64,000 nucleotides of DNA from Candidatus Binatia bacterium. GTDB taxonomy: Bacteria; Desulfobacterota; Binatia; UBA12015. The position numbers were made by a program, and so were the translations under genes. Under the pieces are notes generated by a model. The model was not told the DNA's origin and made no database searches. It saw only the letters and a list, made by a program, of their open reading frames with translations. This document shows positions 34,767 through 43,674 of the stretch, in pieces. The first letter of the stretch is position 1. Every line of letters begins with the position of its first letter. The DNA lies in assembly GCA_029248525.1 (NCBI GenBank), contig JAQWJE010000039.1, positions 124,001 to 188,000 on the forward strand, in the 5' to 3' direction.

Positions 34767-35213
34767 TCAGCCCTCACCGTCCCGGTCGGGTGGAAGTTCG
34801 GCCCCGTTGGTCTTGAGGTTATCCTTTTGGGTTCCTTCTGTTGCTCGAGCCACCGGCGCCCCGGCGATGGATTGCGTGCCGAGTGTGGTGGTCGGTTTCC
34901 CGGTGGGTTGTGAGGGCGGCGTGACCGTTTCGTCAGCGGACTCGCTGCGGTCGGATCCTTCCAAAGGCACCGTTGATTGGGGCTGTCTCGATTCGCGGTC
35001 CGATTTCCGACGCTCGTTTTCGTGATCGCGTGCCTCGCTCTCGATCATATGGCGTGCGGCTTCGAGTTCCTTGTTCACGTCACCTGTGAGGCGGCGAAAC
35101 TCCGCTAGTCCCTTGCCCAAAGAGCGAGCGACCTCCGGAAGGCGCTTGGGTCCGAGGACGACCAGCGCCACCACGATGATGACCGCAAGCTCGGGCATCC
35201 CGATCCCAAACAT
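34767..35213 (-). CDS. tatB: Twin-arginine translocase subunit TatB
   Basis: 148 residues. MFGIGMPELAVIIVVALVVLGPKRLPE (key part FGIGMPELAVIIVVALVVLG) is the TatA/B helix, and the Glu at position 8 together with GPKRLPEVARSLGKGL and a long amphipathic, then disordered, tail favours TatB over TatA. No tatA-like second copy is next to it. Intergenic distances of 24 bases to tatC and 37 to the deacetylase-family gene suggest one transcript. Confidence 0.9.
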   Translation of the reverse strand: MFGIGMPELAVIIVVALVVLGPKRLPEVARSLGKGLAEFRRLTGDVNKELEAARHMIESEARDHENERRKSDRESRQPQSTVPLEGSDRSESADETVTPPSQPTGKPTTTLGTQSIAGAPVARATEGTQKDNLKTNGAELPPDRDGEG

Positions 35214-35250
35214 GTCCTAACGGTACCCGAGAGGCCGCGGGGATTCAATT

Positions 35251-36294
35251 TTACGATTCACCCGGCCGCCGCGCCGCCAGGGGCCCTTGCGCCCGATGGA
35301 GCTTCCGCAAGTCCAGGGTGAGCGCGCTGGGCGCTTCCTGCCACCGTTTCGGGCGCTCCGGTGAGCTCAACGCGGCTAGTGAAGCTTGAGCCGAGGAGGC
35401 AAGAGCGTCGGGGTCGTAGCCCCCCTCGAGGACGGCGGCAATGCGGCCGTCCGCCGTGACTTCTGCGAGGGTTGCGAGCTGGCCCATCCATCCGTGAAAA
35501 CCTGCCTCGGTATACGCGAGGCTCCCGAGGGGGTCGCGGCGGTGGCCGTCAAAGCCTGCCGATACGAGCACGAACTCCGGCGCGAAATCATAGAGAATCG
35601 GAAGCAGAAGGTCATTCATCGCGAGATTGGCCTCTGCATCACCAGCGCCGGCGGGTAGCGGAACATTCGCGGTATACCCGGCTCCCGTCCCGTAGCCGAT
35701 ATCGCTTGCCGCACCGGTGCCCGGGTACCAGGGCGATTGGTGCAGGGAGGCGTAGAACACCTGCGAGTGGTGCGCGAAGATCTCTTCAGTTCCATTGCCG
35801 TGATGGACGTCGAAGTCGACGATCGCAATTCGGTCATACTTCTGAAGCAAGTGCATGGCAGCGATGGCCACATTGTTGAACAGGCAGAAACCCTGAGAAA
35901 CTGACCGTGTCGCATGGTGCCCCGGAGGGCGAACGAAGGCGAAGCCGTTCCGTAGTGAGCGATTGTCCACGGCTTCGATCAGATCCAGAAGGCCGCCGGC
36001 GGCCTGCCGTGCGGTCGTGTCGGAGGCTCTCCCAGCTACCGTGTCTGGATCCAGGCGGCTTGAGGGCCGTGATCGTGTTGCGGCGATATTCTCAACGTGA
36101 CTCAGGTCGTGAACTCGGAGGATTTCTTCCAGCGTGGCGGCACGCGCGGGGACTCGCTCCAGCGACGGACCCTGCCATTCTTCGATTGCAGTTTCGAGGA
36201 CAGCACTGCGAGCGGGATTCTCGGGGTGCTGCAGCCCGGTATCGTGCGCCTGGAATTGCGAGCCGAAAACGACTCCTGTGGAGGGATGTTTCAT
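35251..36294 (-). CDS. Histone-deacetylase-family amidohydrolase
   Basis: 347 residues from ATG 36294, set by the ATGA overlap with the PBP1A gene. Catalytic features RPPGHHATR, DFDVHHGNGTEEIF, SAGFDGHRRDPLG and EGGYDP give the full zinc ligand set (Asp, His, Asp) and the His-His pair. The family in bacteria includes acetylpolyamine amidohydrolases and AcuC-type enzymes; the substrate is not clear. It sits between PBP1A and tatB, which gives no clear hint. Confidence 0.9.
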   Translation of the reverse strand: MKHPSTGVVFGSQFQAHDTGLQHPENPARSAVLETAIEEWQGPSLERVPARAATLEEILRVHDLSHVENIAATRSRPSSRLDPDTVAGRASDTTARQAAGGLLDLIEAVDNRSLRNGFAFVRPPGHHATRSVSQGFCLFNNVAIAAMHLLQKYDRIAIVDFDVHHGNGTEEIFAHHSQVFYASLHQSPWYPGTGAASDIGYGTGAGYTANVPLPAGAGDAEANLAMNDLLLPILYDFAPEFVLVSAGFDGHRRDPLGSLAYTEAGFHGWMGQLATLAEVTADGRIAAVLEGGYDPDALASSAQASLAALSSPERPKRWQEAPSALTLDLRKLHRAQGPLAARRPGES

Positions 36295-38594
36295 GAGTCC
36301 CACTCGATCCGACCGGGTTCGGTGCCGCGACGAAATGCCTCGAGAAGGGATCCGGTCTCTCCCAGTCGCGATCTTTCCCCGGTATGTGCGTTGACCGGGA
36401 CCAGAACCACGTCGGCTGGCACCGGGAAATCACGCACAGGCGCATCCGCCAGCGCCCCTTCCATGAAGCTGCGCCAGATGGGCGCGGCTACTCGTCCTCC
36501 TGTTTCCTTCCGACCCAGAGTTTTTCCACGGTCGTAGCCTACCCATACGCCGGCTGTGATCTCCGGCGTAAATCCGATAAACCATGCATCGCGTTGGTCA
36601 TTGGTCGTGCCTGTCTTGCCTGCCGCGGGACGATCGATTCGTGCGCGTCGGCCCGTGCCGCGGTCGACAACCCCTCGCAGCATGGTGGTGATTTGGTAGG
36701 CAGTCGCCTCGGTGAGAACGCGGGCGCTCCGGGGTTGTCGCTCCTCCAGCACGTTACCGTGCTGGTCGGTGATCTTGGTGATGAACCGCGGCTCCACAAG
36801 CTCTCCGGAGGAGCCGAAAACCCCATAAGCTCTGACGAGCTCGAGCAGGCTGGTTTCTCCGGTTCCGAGAGAGATGGAGAGGTTGGCTGCAAAACGAGTC
36901 GGAAAACCGAATCGGGGCAGGTAGTCGAGAAGGTAGGGGAGGCCGATGGCGTCGACCAGTTTGACTGTAGGCACATTTCGGGACTTTGTGAGCGCCTCAC
37001 GAACGGTCGTCGGCCCGTAAAAGCGCTTGGTGAAGTTCTTTGGCGACCATGGTTTGCCGGGCTGATCGGGAAAAGTCACAGGTGCGTCGTCCAGAAGCGT
37101 CACGGGTGTGTAACCCCGGTCCAGAGCAGCTGCGAAAATCAGAGGCTTGAACGCGGAACCTGGTTGCCGCCGAGCCTGCAGGGCACGGTCGAACTCGGTG
37201 TCCCCGTTGTCGTTGCCGCCGACCAGGGCAAGCACGTCGCCCGTTTTCGGAGATAGCGCAACCAGCGCACCCTGAGTTCCATTTTCCGGAGCAACGGCGA
37301 AAAAGGGTTCTTGATCGTTCGCGCGCGTGACACGCAGTTCGATGACGTCTCCGAGGCCGGGTTCTCGACCCGAGCGCAGGGCCCATTTCATTCCGTTGGC
37401 GGGCACGGTCGCGAACCCGCCAGCCCACCGCACGTAGAGACCGCCGTCGCGGGGGCGCACGCGGCGTCCCGGGCCGGTGATCACAACAGCTTCGACTCGA
37501 GATTCAGCGGGTGGCAGTGGGTCGGAGGAGCGCGTGGTTCCGGCTTCGGGCAGCAACAATTCCCACTCCTGACGGGAAAGCTTCCGCAACGGGCCGCGAT
37601 AGCCCTGTCTCATATCAGCCGCATTGATGCCTTTGGCGAGAGCGGATTGCGCTTCGCGCTGGATACGCAAGTCGAGGGGCGTATGCACGGTGAGGCCGAG
37701 TCGATAGGTGCCGCTGCTGCCATAACGTGCAACCAGAAGTCGACGCACATGCTCGACATACCAGGGCGCCGGGCCTTTCGGCGTCTTCGTCTGATCCGCC
37801 TTCTGGAGTTCGAGGTCTTGTTCGCCAGCCTCGGCAGCCTCCTCAGGCGTAATGAAATTCTCCTCAATCATCCGCCGCAGGACATATCTTTGTCGTGCCT
37901 TGGCCTGCGGCAGGTTTCGGGTGGGCGAATAGCGACTGGGCGCCTGCGGCAATCCTGCGAGCATCGCGGCCTGCGCGAGCGAAAGTTCACCGACATCCTT
38001 GTTGAAATATTCGCGTGCTGCGGCCTGAACGCCGTAGGCTCCAGATCCGAGATAGATCTGATTGAGATAGAGGGACAGGATCTGCGATTTTGTCAGCTCG
38101 GTTTCGAGCCTGAGAGACAGGACCGCTTCGCGAATCTTGCGCTCGTAGCTCCTCTCCGGCGTCAGCAGGAGTTGTTTGACCACCTGTTGGGTGATGGTGC
38201 TGCCCCCCTGGCTGGTTTTCCGCGCTCGGACGTTCGCGAAAGCCGCCCGTATGATACCGATGGGGTCGAGTCCGAAGTGGCTGTAGAAGGTGGCATCTTC
38301 TGCCGCTAGAAAGGCGAGTTGTACAGTTTTAGGAATCTTGTAAATCGGCGTGACGTATCGTTTCTCGATAAAGAACTCGCCGATCGTGGTGCCGTCGGCG
38401 GCGAGCACTCTGGTGGCTACCGGTGGGTTGTAGTCGAGGAGCTTGGCCACCGGAGGGAGCCCCGTCGAGAACTCGCGATAGGCGAAGACGAGGGCGGTGA
38501 TGAGGAGCACGAAAAGCACGGCCACCATCCCGCTGAGCAGTGCGCGAAATGGGTCTCTCGATTGCCGTCCTCCCCTTTGCTTCCTCCTCCCCAC
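36291..38594 (-). CDS. Class A penicillin-binding protein (PBP1A type)
   Basis: 767 residues from GTG 38594. Short cytosolic basic part, one membrane helix (20-42), glycosyltransferase domain with EDATFYSHFGLDP and GGSTITQQVVKQLL, an intervening OB-like region (330-440), and a transpeptidase domain with the nucleophile motif GSAFKPL, SRN, and KTGTTND. It polymerises and crosslinks peptidoglycan in the periplasm. It is divergent from ptsP across 86 bases. Confidence 0.95.
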   Translation of the reverse strand: MGRRKQRGGRQSRDPFRALLSGMVAVLFVLLITALVFAYREFSTGLPPVAKLLDYNPPVATRVLAADGTTIGEFFIEKRYVTPIYKIPKTVQLAFLAAEDATFYSHFGLDPIGIIRAAFANVRARKTSQGGSTITQQVVKQLLLTPERSYERKIREAVLSLRLETELTKSQILSLYLNQIYLGSGAYGVQAAAREYFNKDVGELSLAQAAMLAGLPQAPSRYSPTRNLPQAKARQRYVLRRMIEENFITPEEAAEAGEQDLELQKADQTKTPKGPAPWYVEHVRRLLVARYGSSGTYRLGLTVHTPLDLRIQREAQSALAKGINAADMRQGYRGPLRKLSRQEWELLLPEAGTTRSSDPLPPAESRVEAVVITGPGRRVRPRDGGLYVRWAGGFATVPANGMKWALRSGREPGLGDVIELRVTRANDQEPFFAVAPENGTQGALVALSPKTGDVLALVGGNDNGDTEFDRALQARRQPGSAFKPLIFAAALDRGYTPVTLLDDAPVTFPDQPGKPWSPKNFTKRFYGPTTVREALTKSRNVPTVKLVDAIGLPYLLDYLPRFGFPTRFAANLSISLGTGETSLLELVRAYGVFGSSGELVEPRFITKITDQHGNVLEERQPRSARVLTEATAYQITTMLRGVVDRGTGRRARIDRPAAGKTGTTNDQRDAWFIGFTPEITAGVWVGYDRGKTLGRKETGGRVAAPIWRSFMEGALADAPVRDFPVPADVVLVPVNAHTGERSRLGETGSLLEAFRRGTEPGRIEWDS

Positions 38595-38680
38595 GGGCCG
38601 TTTTTAGCCGAAATGGTCAAGCGGCACCACGATTGGGCTGCACCCGTCACAAATGTCTGAGCGCATGCTAGGATATAAAT

Positions 38681-41116
38681 GTGCCTAAACTGACGAACAA
38701 GGCAGACGGTCTCAAGCTGAGGACTGGTCGCGCAGGGAACGGTTCCATGCGGGAATTGCGTTTGCTGGAGCGCGTCGGAGCCCTGATTCTGGAATCAGAG
38801 GACCTCAAGGAAACCCTGGAGAGTGTCGTCGGCGTGGTCGCCGACCGAATGCGGACGGAGGTATGCTCACTCTATTTGCTCGACGACAAGCAGCTCTCCC
38901 TCAAGCTCTGGGCGACGACCGGCCTCGACCGCGATGCCATCGGCAGAGTGGAGATGCGAACCGATGAAGGGCTTACGGGCCTCGTAATCGAGAATATGGA
39001 GAAGGTCGTTGCTGAAGATGCACCGATTCATCCACGCTTCAAATTCTTCCCCGAGTTGGGCGAGGAGCGTTACCATTCCTTTCTCGGTGTTCCGGTCCTC
39101 GAGCGTCATGCGCCACTTGGCGTTCTGGTTGTCCAGACGCTTCGTCGTCGGTCCTTTACCGGTGATGAAGTCAGCCTCTTGCGCACGATTGCAGGCCAGA
39201 TCGCCTCTGTGCTGGTCAAGGCGCGCCTGCTCGACAGCCTGAAGCTCAAGGAGCGAGAGCAGGCAGATTACCGGCGACGCATGTTGGATGCCCTCCGTCG
39301 CCTGCAGGCCGTGGAACGTCAGGGCGAGACGTCGGCTGTACAACGAGCCGAGAATCGCGACCCGGGTCAGCGATTGCGGGGCATTGGGGCAGCACCCGGT
39401 TTCGGGATTGGCAACGCACATATCTTGCACCCGGAAGTTGTTCTTTCCGAGATTGCCGACGAACCGGTGGAGGGCCCGGATGAGGAGTTGGTCCGATTCG
39501 AATCTGCCGTCGCGCAGGCGATCGCGGATGTGCAAAAGCAGAGTGAGAAGATGGAGGAGATCTTGCCGGAGGCAACGGGCAAGATTTTCGAGGCCTATCT
39601 CCTGATGCTCCAAGATGACACCCTGGCAAGCCGAGTCCGTGATTTTGTGGCGGCCGGGTCGTCGGCGGAGTACTCCATACGGCTGGCGATCGAGGAGTTT
39701 CTCGAAGTCTTTGAGCAGGTCGATGACCCTTATCTTCGGGAGAGGGCCCTTGATATCCGCGACGTCGGACAGCGGCTTCTGCGAATCTTGCTCGGCCTGG
39801 ATACGAGCCTTCGCGCACGACCTGGCAAGGGGAGCGTGTTGATCGCCCGCGAGTTGACGCTCACGGACCTTTCCGAGATTGACCTGATGGATGTTCAGGG
39901 TATCGCCCTCGCTACCGGCGGCGAGACTTCGCATGCGACGATTCTGGCGAAATCCTTCGAGATCCCGACGGTGGTCGGCATTGATCAGGTGCTGGAGGGC
40001 GTCTCGGAGGGGGATCATGTCATCGTGGACGGCAATGCCGGTGTCGTCTACCGCATGCCCGGCCCGGATGTCGTTAGTGAATACGAGCGAATGGACCGGG
40101 ATTATAGGGACTTCAACGAGAATCTCGGCTCGCTTCATGACTTGCCGGCGACGACTACGGACGGACGCACGGTCGCCTTGAATGCGAATGTCGGCCTTGT
40201 CGGGGACGTCGTTTTGGCTAACCGCCACGGAGCAGAGGGTGTCGGTCTTTACCGCACCGAGTTTCCCTTTATCTCGTTTCGCGACTTCCCGAGCGAACAA
40301 GAGCAATATGATATTTACTGCAAGGTGATTCGAGGCATGGGCGGCCGCTCTGTGACCGTCCGGACGCTTGACATCGGGGCGGACAAATACCCGGCCTTTC
40401 TGCATACGCCCCGCGAGGAAAACCCGTTCCTTGGGTGGCGCTCGATCCGAGTCTCGCTGGAGATGCCGGAGTTCTTCGGCCAGCAGTTGCGAGCAATCAT
40501 GCGCGCCGGTGTCGAGGGGCCCACCCGGATCTTGTTGCCGATGATCTCGTCGGTCGAGGAGGTCTTGCAGGCACGGGAAATTATCGAGAATACTCGCTCG
40601 GATTTATTGCGAGAGGGTATCCCCTGCGTCCCTGATTTGCCTTTGGGGGTCATGATTGAAGTTCCTTCAGCGGTCTATCTCGCTCCGCAGTTGGTACAAT
40701 ATGCCGATTTTCTGTCGATCGGCACCAATGATCTGATCCAATATTTGCTTGCCGTCGACCGCAACAACCGCAAGGTGGCACCCCTCTACCAACCCCTGCA
40801 TCCGGCGGTGCTCGGCACGGTGAGCTTTGTCGTGGAGTCCGCTCGCGCGGCTGGAGTGCCGGTGTCGATGTGCGGGGAGATGGCTGCAGACCCGATGTGC
40901 ACGCTGCCCCTGCTCGGCATGGGGATCGATGAGTTGAGCATGGAGCCGTTTTTCATTCCTGTGATCAAGAAGCTGATCCGCTCGGTTTCTCAAGAATCGG
41001 CGCAGGCCTTGGCTGAAGAGGTGCTCTCCCTGGGAACCTCAAGAGATATCAAGCGAGCCGTGTTCGATGCCATGCGTGAGCAGGGGCTGCTCGAGTTGCT
41101 CGAGATGTACCAATAA
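38681..41116 (+). CDS. ptsP: Enzyme I-Ntr: GAF-domain phosphoenolpyruvate phosphotransferase
   Basis: 811 residues from GTG 38681 (AGGA upstream). A GAF domain (30-185) and coiled-coil linker lead into Enzyme I: GIGAAPGFGIG at 234-244, phospho-His418 in GGETSHATIL, then the PEP-binding barrel with LNANVG, GVGLYRTEF, RTLDIGADK, LPMISS and the Cys-containing VSMCGEMAADP. It starts the nitrogen-type phosphotransfer chain. No NPr (ptsO) or IIA gene lies next to it. Confidence 0.95.
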   Translation: MPKLTNKADGLKLRTGRAGNGSMRELRLLERVGALILESEDLKETLESVVGVVADRMRTEVCSLYLLDDKQLSLKLWATTGLDRDAIGRVEMRTDEGLTGLVIENMEKVVAEDAPIHPRFKFFPELGEERYHSFLGVPVLERHAPLGVLVVQTLRRRSFTGDEVSLLRTIAGQIASVLVKARLLDSLKLKEREQADYRRRMLDALRRLQAVERQGETSAVQRAENRDPGQRLRGIGAAPGFGIGNAHILHPEVVLSEIADEPVEGPDEELVRFESAVAQAIADVQKQSEKMEEILPEATGKIFEAYLLMLQDDTLASRVRDFVAAGSSAEYSIRLAIEEFLEVFEQVDDPYLRERALDIRDVGQRLLRILLGLDTSLRARPGKGSVLIARELTLTDLSEIDLMDVQGIALATGGETSHATILAKSFEIPTVVGIDQVLEGVSEGDHVIVDGNAGVVYRMPGPDVVSEYERMDRDYRDFNENLGSLHDLPATTTDGRTVALNANVGLVGDVVLANRHGAEGVGLYRTEFPFISFRDFPSEQEQYDIYCKVIRGMGGRSVTVRTLDIGADKYPAFLHTPREENPFLGWRSIRVSLEMPEFFGQQLRAIMRAGVEGPTRILLPMISSVEEVLQAREIIENTRSDLLREGIPCVPDLPLGVMIEVPSAVYLAPQLVQYADFLSIGTNDLIQYLLAVDRNNRKVAPLYQPLHPAVLGTVSFVVESARAAGVPVSMCGEMAADPMCTLPLLGMGIDELSMEPFFIPVIKKLIRSVSQESAQALAEEVLSLGTSRDIKRAVFDAMREQGLLELLEMYQ

Positions 41117-41120
41117 ACTT

Positions 41121-42266
41121 TTAGTCCTTGGCCAGAATCACGACGGACGCATTGGCGCCGCGGCCCACTGTATGGGCGAGCGCGACACGGGCCTTGTTTA
41201 CCTGCCGTTCTCCGGCGGTACCGCGTAATTGCCACGCCAGCTCCACGACCTGCCCGAGCGCGGAGGCTCCGAGCGGTTCTCCTTTGGAGAGGAGTCCTCC
41301 GGAGAGATTGATCGGGAGGTCGCTGTCCCGGCTCCCTCCGCCGTTCCGGATATAGGCACCGCCTTCGCCGGCACCGCAGATTCCGAGCTCCTCGACCGAA
41401 AGAATGTGGCGGCCAGCGTCCGTATCCTGCAATTCGACCACGTCCAGGTCCTTGATTCCGAAACCTGATTGGGAGCAGGCCTCGCGAGACGCCACGCTTG
41501 TCGGGCTTTCCGGCTCGGCAACAATTCGACCGCATAAAGGAGTATGCTCGCCGAGCGCGCTACCCGGGTGGTGCGAGCGAAGAACGCTCGCGGCAACTTT
41601 GATGGCGGGCTGCCCCCGCGCAGGTTGGTTGGACAGGATCACGGCGGCGGCACCCTCGTTGGGCGAGCAGAGCATCCACAGGTTGAGGGGGGCGCAGACG
41701 AGTCGGGAGGTGAGAACTTCCTGTCGAGTGACCGGTTTGCGAAACATGGCGAAAGGGTTGCGCGCCCCTTGTTGGCGGTTTCGAACGACGACATCTGCGA
41801 GGTCGTCCGGGGTCACCCCGGAATGTTCCATCAGCCGTCGGGCTCGCAGCGCGAAGTATGCGGGGGCAGGCGTAAGTCCAGCTTCTTCGCACCAGCCCGG
41901 AAAAAAACTTGAGCGGATCATGCCCCGTGGCATCTTCTCCATGCCGAACACGAGCACTCTTTGATGACGGCCGGAGCGAATCAGGTCTGCGCCCAGCGAC
42001 AGCGCCGCACCACCGCTTGCGCAACCGGCCTCGATATTCATGATCGGGGGGCCTGTCCAGCCGACCCGAGACAGGACCTTATGACCCGCGGCAACACCCG
42101 AATACACACTCGCGCAAAAAGCTGCATCGAAATCAGGTCTCTCCAGACCGCTGTCCTCGACAGCGGAGCGGATCGCAGCAAGACCGAGCTGAGTGACATC
42201 GAGGTCGGGGAATCGTCCGAAAGGATGAATCCCGACCCCGGTGAGGTAGACCGGATGGTCGCTCAC
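41121..42266 (-). CDS. Thiolase-like protein (SCP2/Ltp class), paired with DUF35
   Basis: 381 residues. Thiolase fold with nucleophile Cys82 in EAGCASGG. The second motif, normally GHPxGA, reads KGEPLGAS (Glu330) and the third, normally CxG, reads HTVG (His365). So two of three residues for Claisen chemistry are replaced. In mycobacterial side-chain degradation, thiolase-like Ltp2 works with a DUF35 partner as a retro-aldolase, which makes aldolysis or another C-C cleavage of an acyl-CoA more likely here than normal thiolysis; this is inference. Its ATG overlaps the DUF35 gene by 4 bases. Confidence 0.82.
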   Translation of the reverse strand: MSDHPVYLTGVGIHPFGRFPDLDVTQLGLAAIRSAVEDSGLERPDFDAAFCASVYSGVAAGHKVLSRVGWTGPPIMNIEAGCASGGAALSLGADLIRSGRHQRVLVFGMEKMPRGMIRSSFFPGWCEEAGLTPAPAYFALRARRLMEHSGVTPDDLADVVVRNRQQGARNPFAMFRKPVTRQEVLTSRLVCAPLNLWMLCSPNEGAAAVILSNQPARGQPAIKVAASVLRSHHPGSALGEHTPLCGRIVAEPESPTSVASREACSQSGFGIKDLDVVELQDTDAGRHILSVEELGICGAGEGGAYIRNGGGSRDSDLPINLSGGLLSKGEPLGASALGQVVELAWQLRGTAGERQVNKARVALAHTVGRGANASVVILAKD

Positions 42267-42676
42267 GAGGATGCCTCGACCGGTTCGTATTGCCAGCTCG
42301 CTCGCGACGAGCCGTCTGCGGTAGTCAGGATCAATCGCCCGATGCGCAAAGGCATTCCCGAATAAAGCCGCGCTGGATCGGTCTCGGCCACCACCGAGAC
42401 GACCCGGAGCCCTTCGGGTAGATCAACAAGTCCAAAGCCGTAGGGGACCTCGCCGATGTAACCGGGCGGCGGCGCTGTCACTACGGTTCCAACATGCAAG
42501 ACTCCCGTCCGGCCGACAATTTCCTCCCGGCAGCCGGCGGAGCCGCAATAGGGACAGTCGGGAGTGGCAGGAAAATGAAGGTCCCCGCACCGATCACAGC
42601 GCCCCGCACAAAGGCCCGCACCTCGTGGGTCGTCGGGCTGGGTGAAAAGCCCGGGGTGGATCGGCTCGATATTCAC
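42263..42676 (-). CDS. DUF35 / OB-fold acyl-CoA-associated protein
   Basis: 137 residues from GTG 42676 (GGGAG upstream). The zinc ribbon CDRCGDLHFPATPDCPYCGS (four Cys) leads into an OB-fold with GVLHVGTVVTAPPPGY and PYGFGLVDLPEG. DUF35 proteins bind the CoA part and bring thiolase-like enzymes or aldolases together. The frame remains open for another 760 bases to the right, but that is antisense to the methyltransferase gene. Starting at 42676 leaves a 78-base divergent gap and a family-typical length. Confidence 0.85.
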   Translation of the reverse strand: MNIEPIHPGLFTQPDDPRGAGLCAGRCDRCGDLHFPATPDCPYCGSAGCREEIVGRTGVLHVGTVVTAPPPGYIGEVPYGFGLVDLPEGLRVVSVVAETDPARLYSGMPLRIGRLILTTADGSSRASWQYEPVEASS

Positions 42677-42754
42677 AGCTCCCGGATACCAGTTTTCAGT
42701 TGGTGTGCCCAAACGGGATGATCCCGACCGCCAGATGGTGTAGAGGATCGGTCC

Positions 42755-43642
42755 ATGAGTTCGTCGACAGAACATGAGGGGTCGGGTCCGCGCCCGTGTC
42801 TGATTTGCGGTGCGCGCGGCGCCAAGCCGTTGCACGGGCCGAGGAGCTCTCTTTACCGATGTTCCTGCGGACAGGTATTTGTCGATCCGATCCCCTCCGG
42901 CGATGAGATTGCTCAGCGTGAAGATGACGCGTTTGCCGGCGGGTTGATGGACGAAACGGCTGAGATGTTCACCGCGTATTATCGAGATTTCCCCGAGGAT
43001 CCTGTGGTTCTCGGTTTTCGGGCAACTCTCGAGCGCCTGCATCAGTTGACCGGCGGCGGGCGATTGGTGGATGTCGGGATCGGGACCGGTCTGTTGCTCC
43101 ACCTTGGGAAGGAGGCTGGATTCGACGTTCTGGGATGCGAAATCTCTCCCGGAGCAGCGGCGAAAGCTACGGAGGAGTTCGGGGTGGAGGTGCAGGTCGG
43201 TGATTTTCTCGAGGCCGAGTTCAGCGTCGCTCCATCTGTCATCACGATGGCGGACGTACTCGAGCACACGCACGACCCGCGGATCTTTCTCGAGCATGCT
43301 CTGGGAACTCTGAAACCAGGGGGGGCTCTTTTCGTGGCTGTGCCCAATCACCGATCGACCCTTTTCGGGATGGCTGATATCCTTGCGCGGCTTCCGGTAG
43401 TGGGAAGTCTGGCGGAACGCCTCTACGTGCCGAACCATTATTGGTACTTCACACCAGCGACTCTCCGAAGACTTGCTGAGGACGTGGGGTTCGAAGTCAG
43501 CGAGGTTCGTGGTGACACCCCATACCTTGGACGCTACAGCTTTTCCTTTCCGATTCGTGCGGGACTCGCGGTACTGTTCGCGATCGGGAAATGGACGGGT
43601 CTGGAAGGACGCGTCGAGATCTATGCCCGCAAACCGGCATGA
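42755..43642 (+). CDS. Class I SAM methyltransferase with N-terminal zinc ribbon
   Basis: 295 residues. Two cysteine pairs (CLIC at 15-18 and CSC at 36-38) make a small N-terminal ribbon. The methyltransferase core has LVDVGIGTGLLLHL (motif I), VLGCEISPGAAA, and ITMADVLEHTHDP, typical for Methyltransf_23-type enzymes. The C-terminus has FTPATLRRLAEDVGF. Such proteins often act on sugars, lipids or quinones. It lies between a divergent DUF35 gene and an acyl-CoA ligase 32 bases downstream. Confidence 0.85.
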   Translation: MSSSTEHEGSGPRPCLICGARGAKPLHGPRSSLYRCSCGQVFVDPIPSGDEIAQREDDAFAGGLMDETAEMFTAYYRDFPEDPVVLGFRATLERLHQLTGGGRLVDVGIGTGLLLHLGKEAGFDVLGCEISPGAAAKATEEFGVEVQVGDFLEAEFSVAPSVITMADVLEHTHDPRIFLEHALGTLKPGGALFVAVPNHRSTLFGMADILARLPVVGSLAERLYVPNHYWYFTPATLRRLAEDVGFEVSEVRGDTPYLGRYSFSFPIRAGLAVLFAIGKWTGLEGRVEIYARKPA

Positions 43643-43674
43643 GGCTGGCTTGAGCCTGAGCTCTGGAGAATCCG

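Noticed and set aside
38867-40405. Minus-strand open frame of 512 codons within ptsP
   Set aside because: A shadow of a conserved, motif-complete gene; sequence has no domain features.
42677-43438. Open frame extending the DUF35 gene by about 250 codons
   Set aside because: It is antisense to the methyltransferase gene, has no DUF35 similarity, and the family length is reached from GTG 42676.
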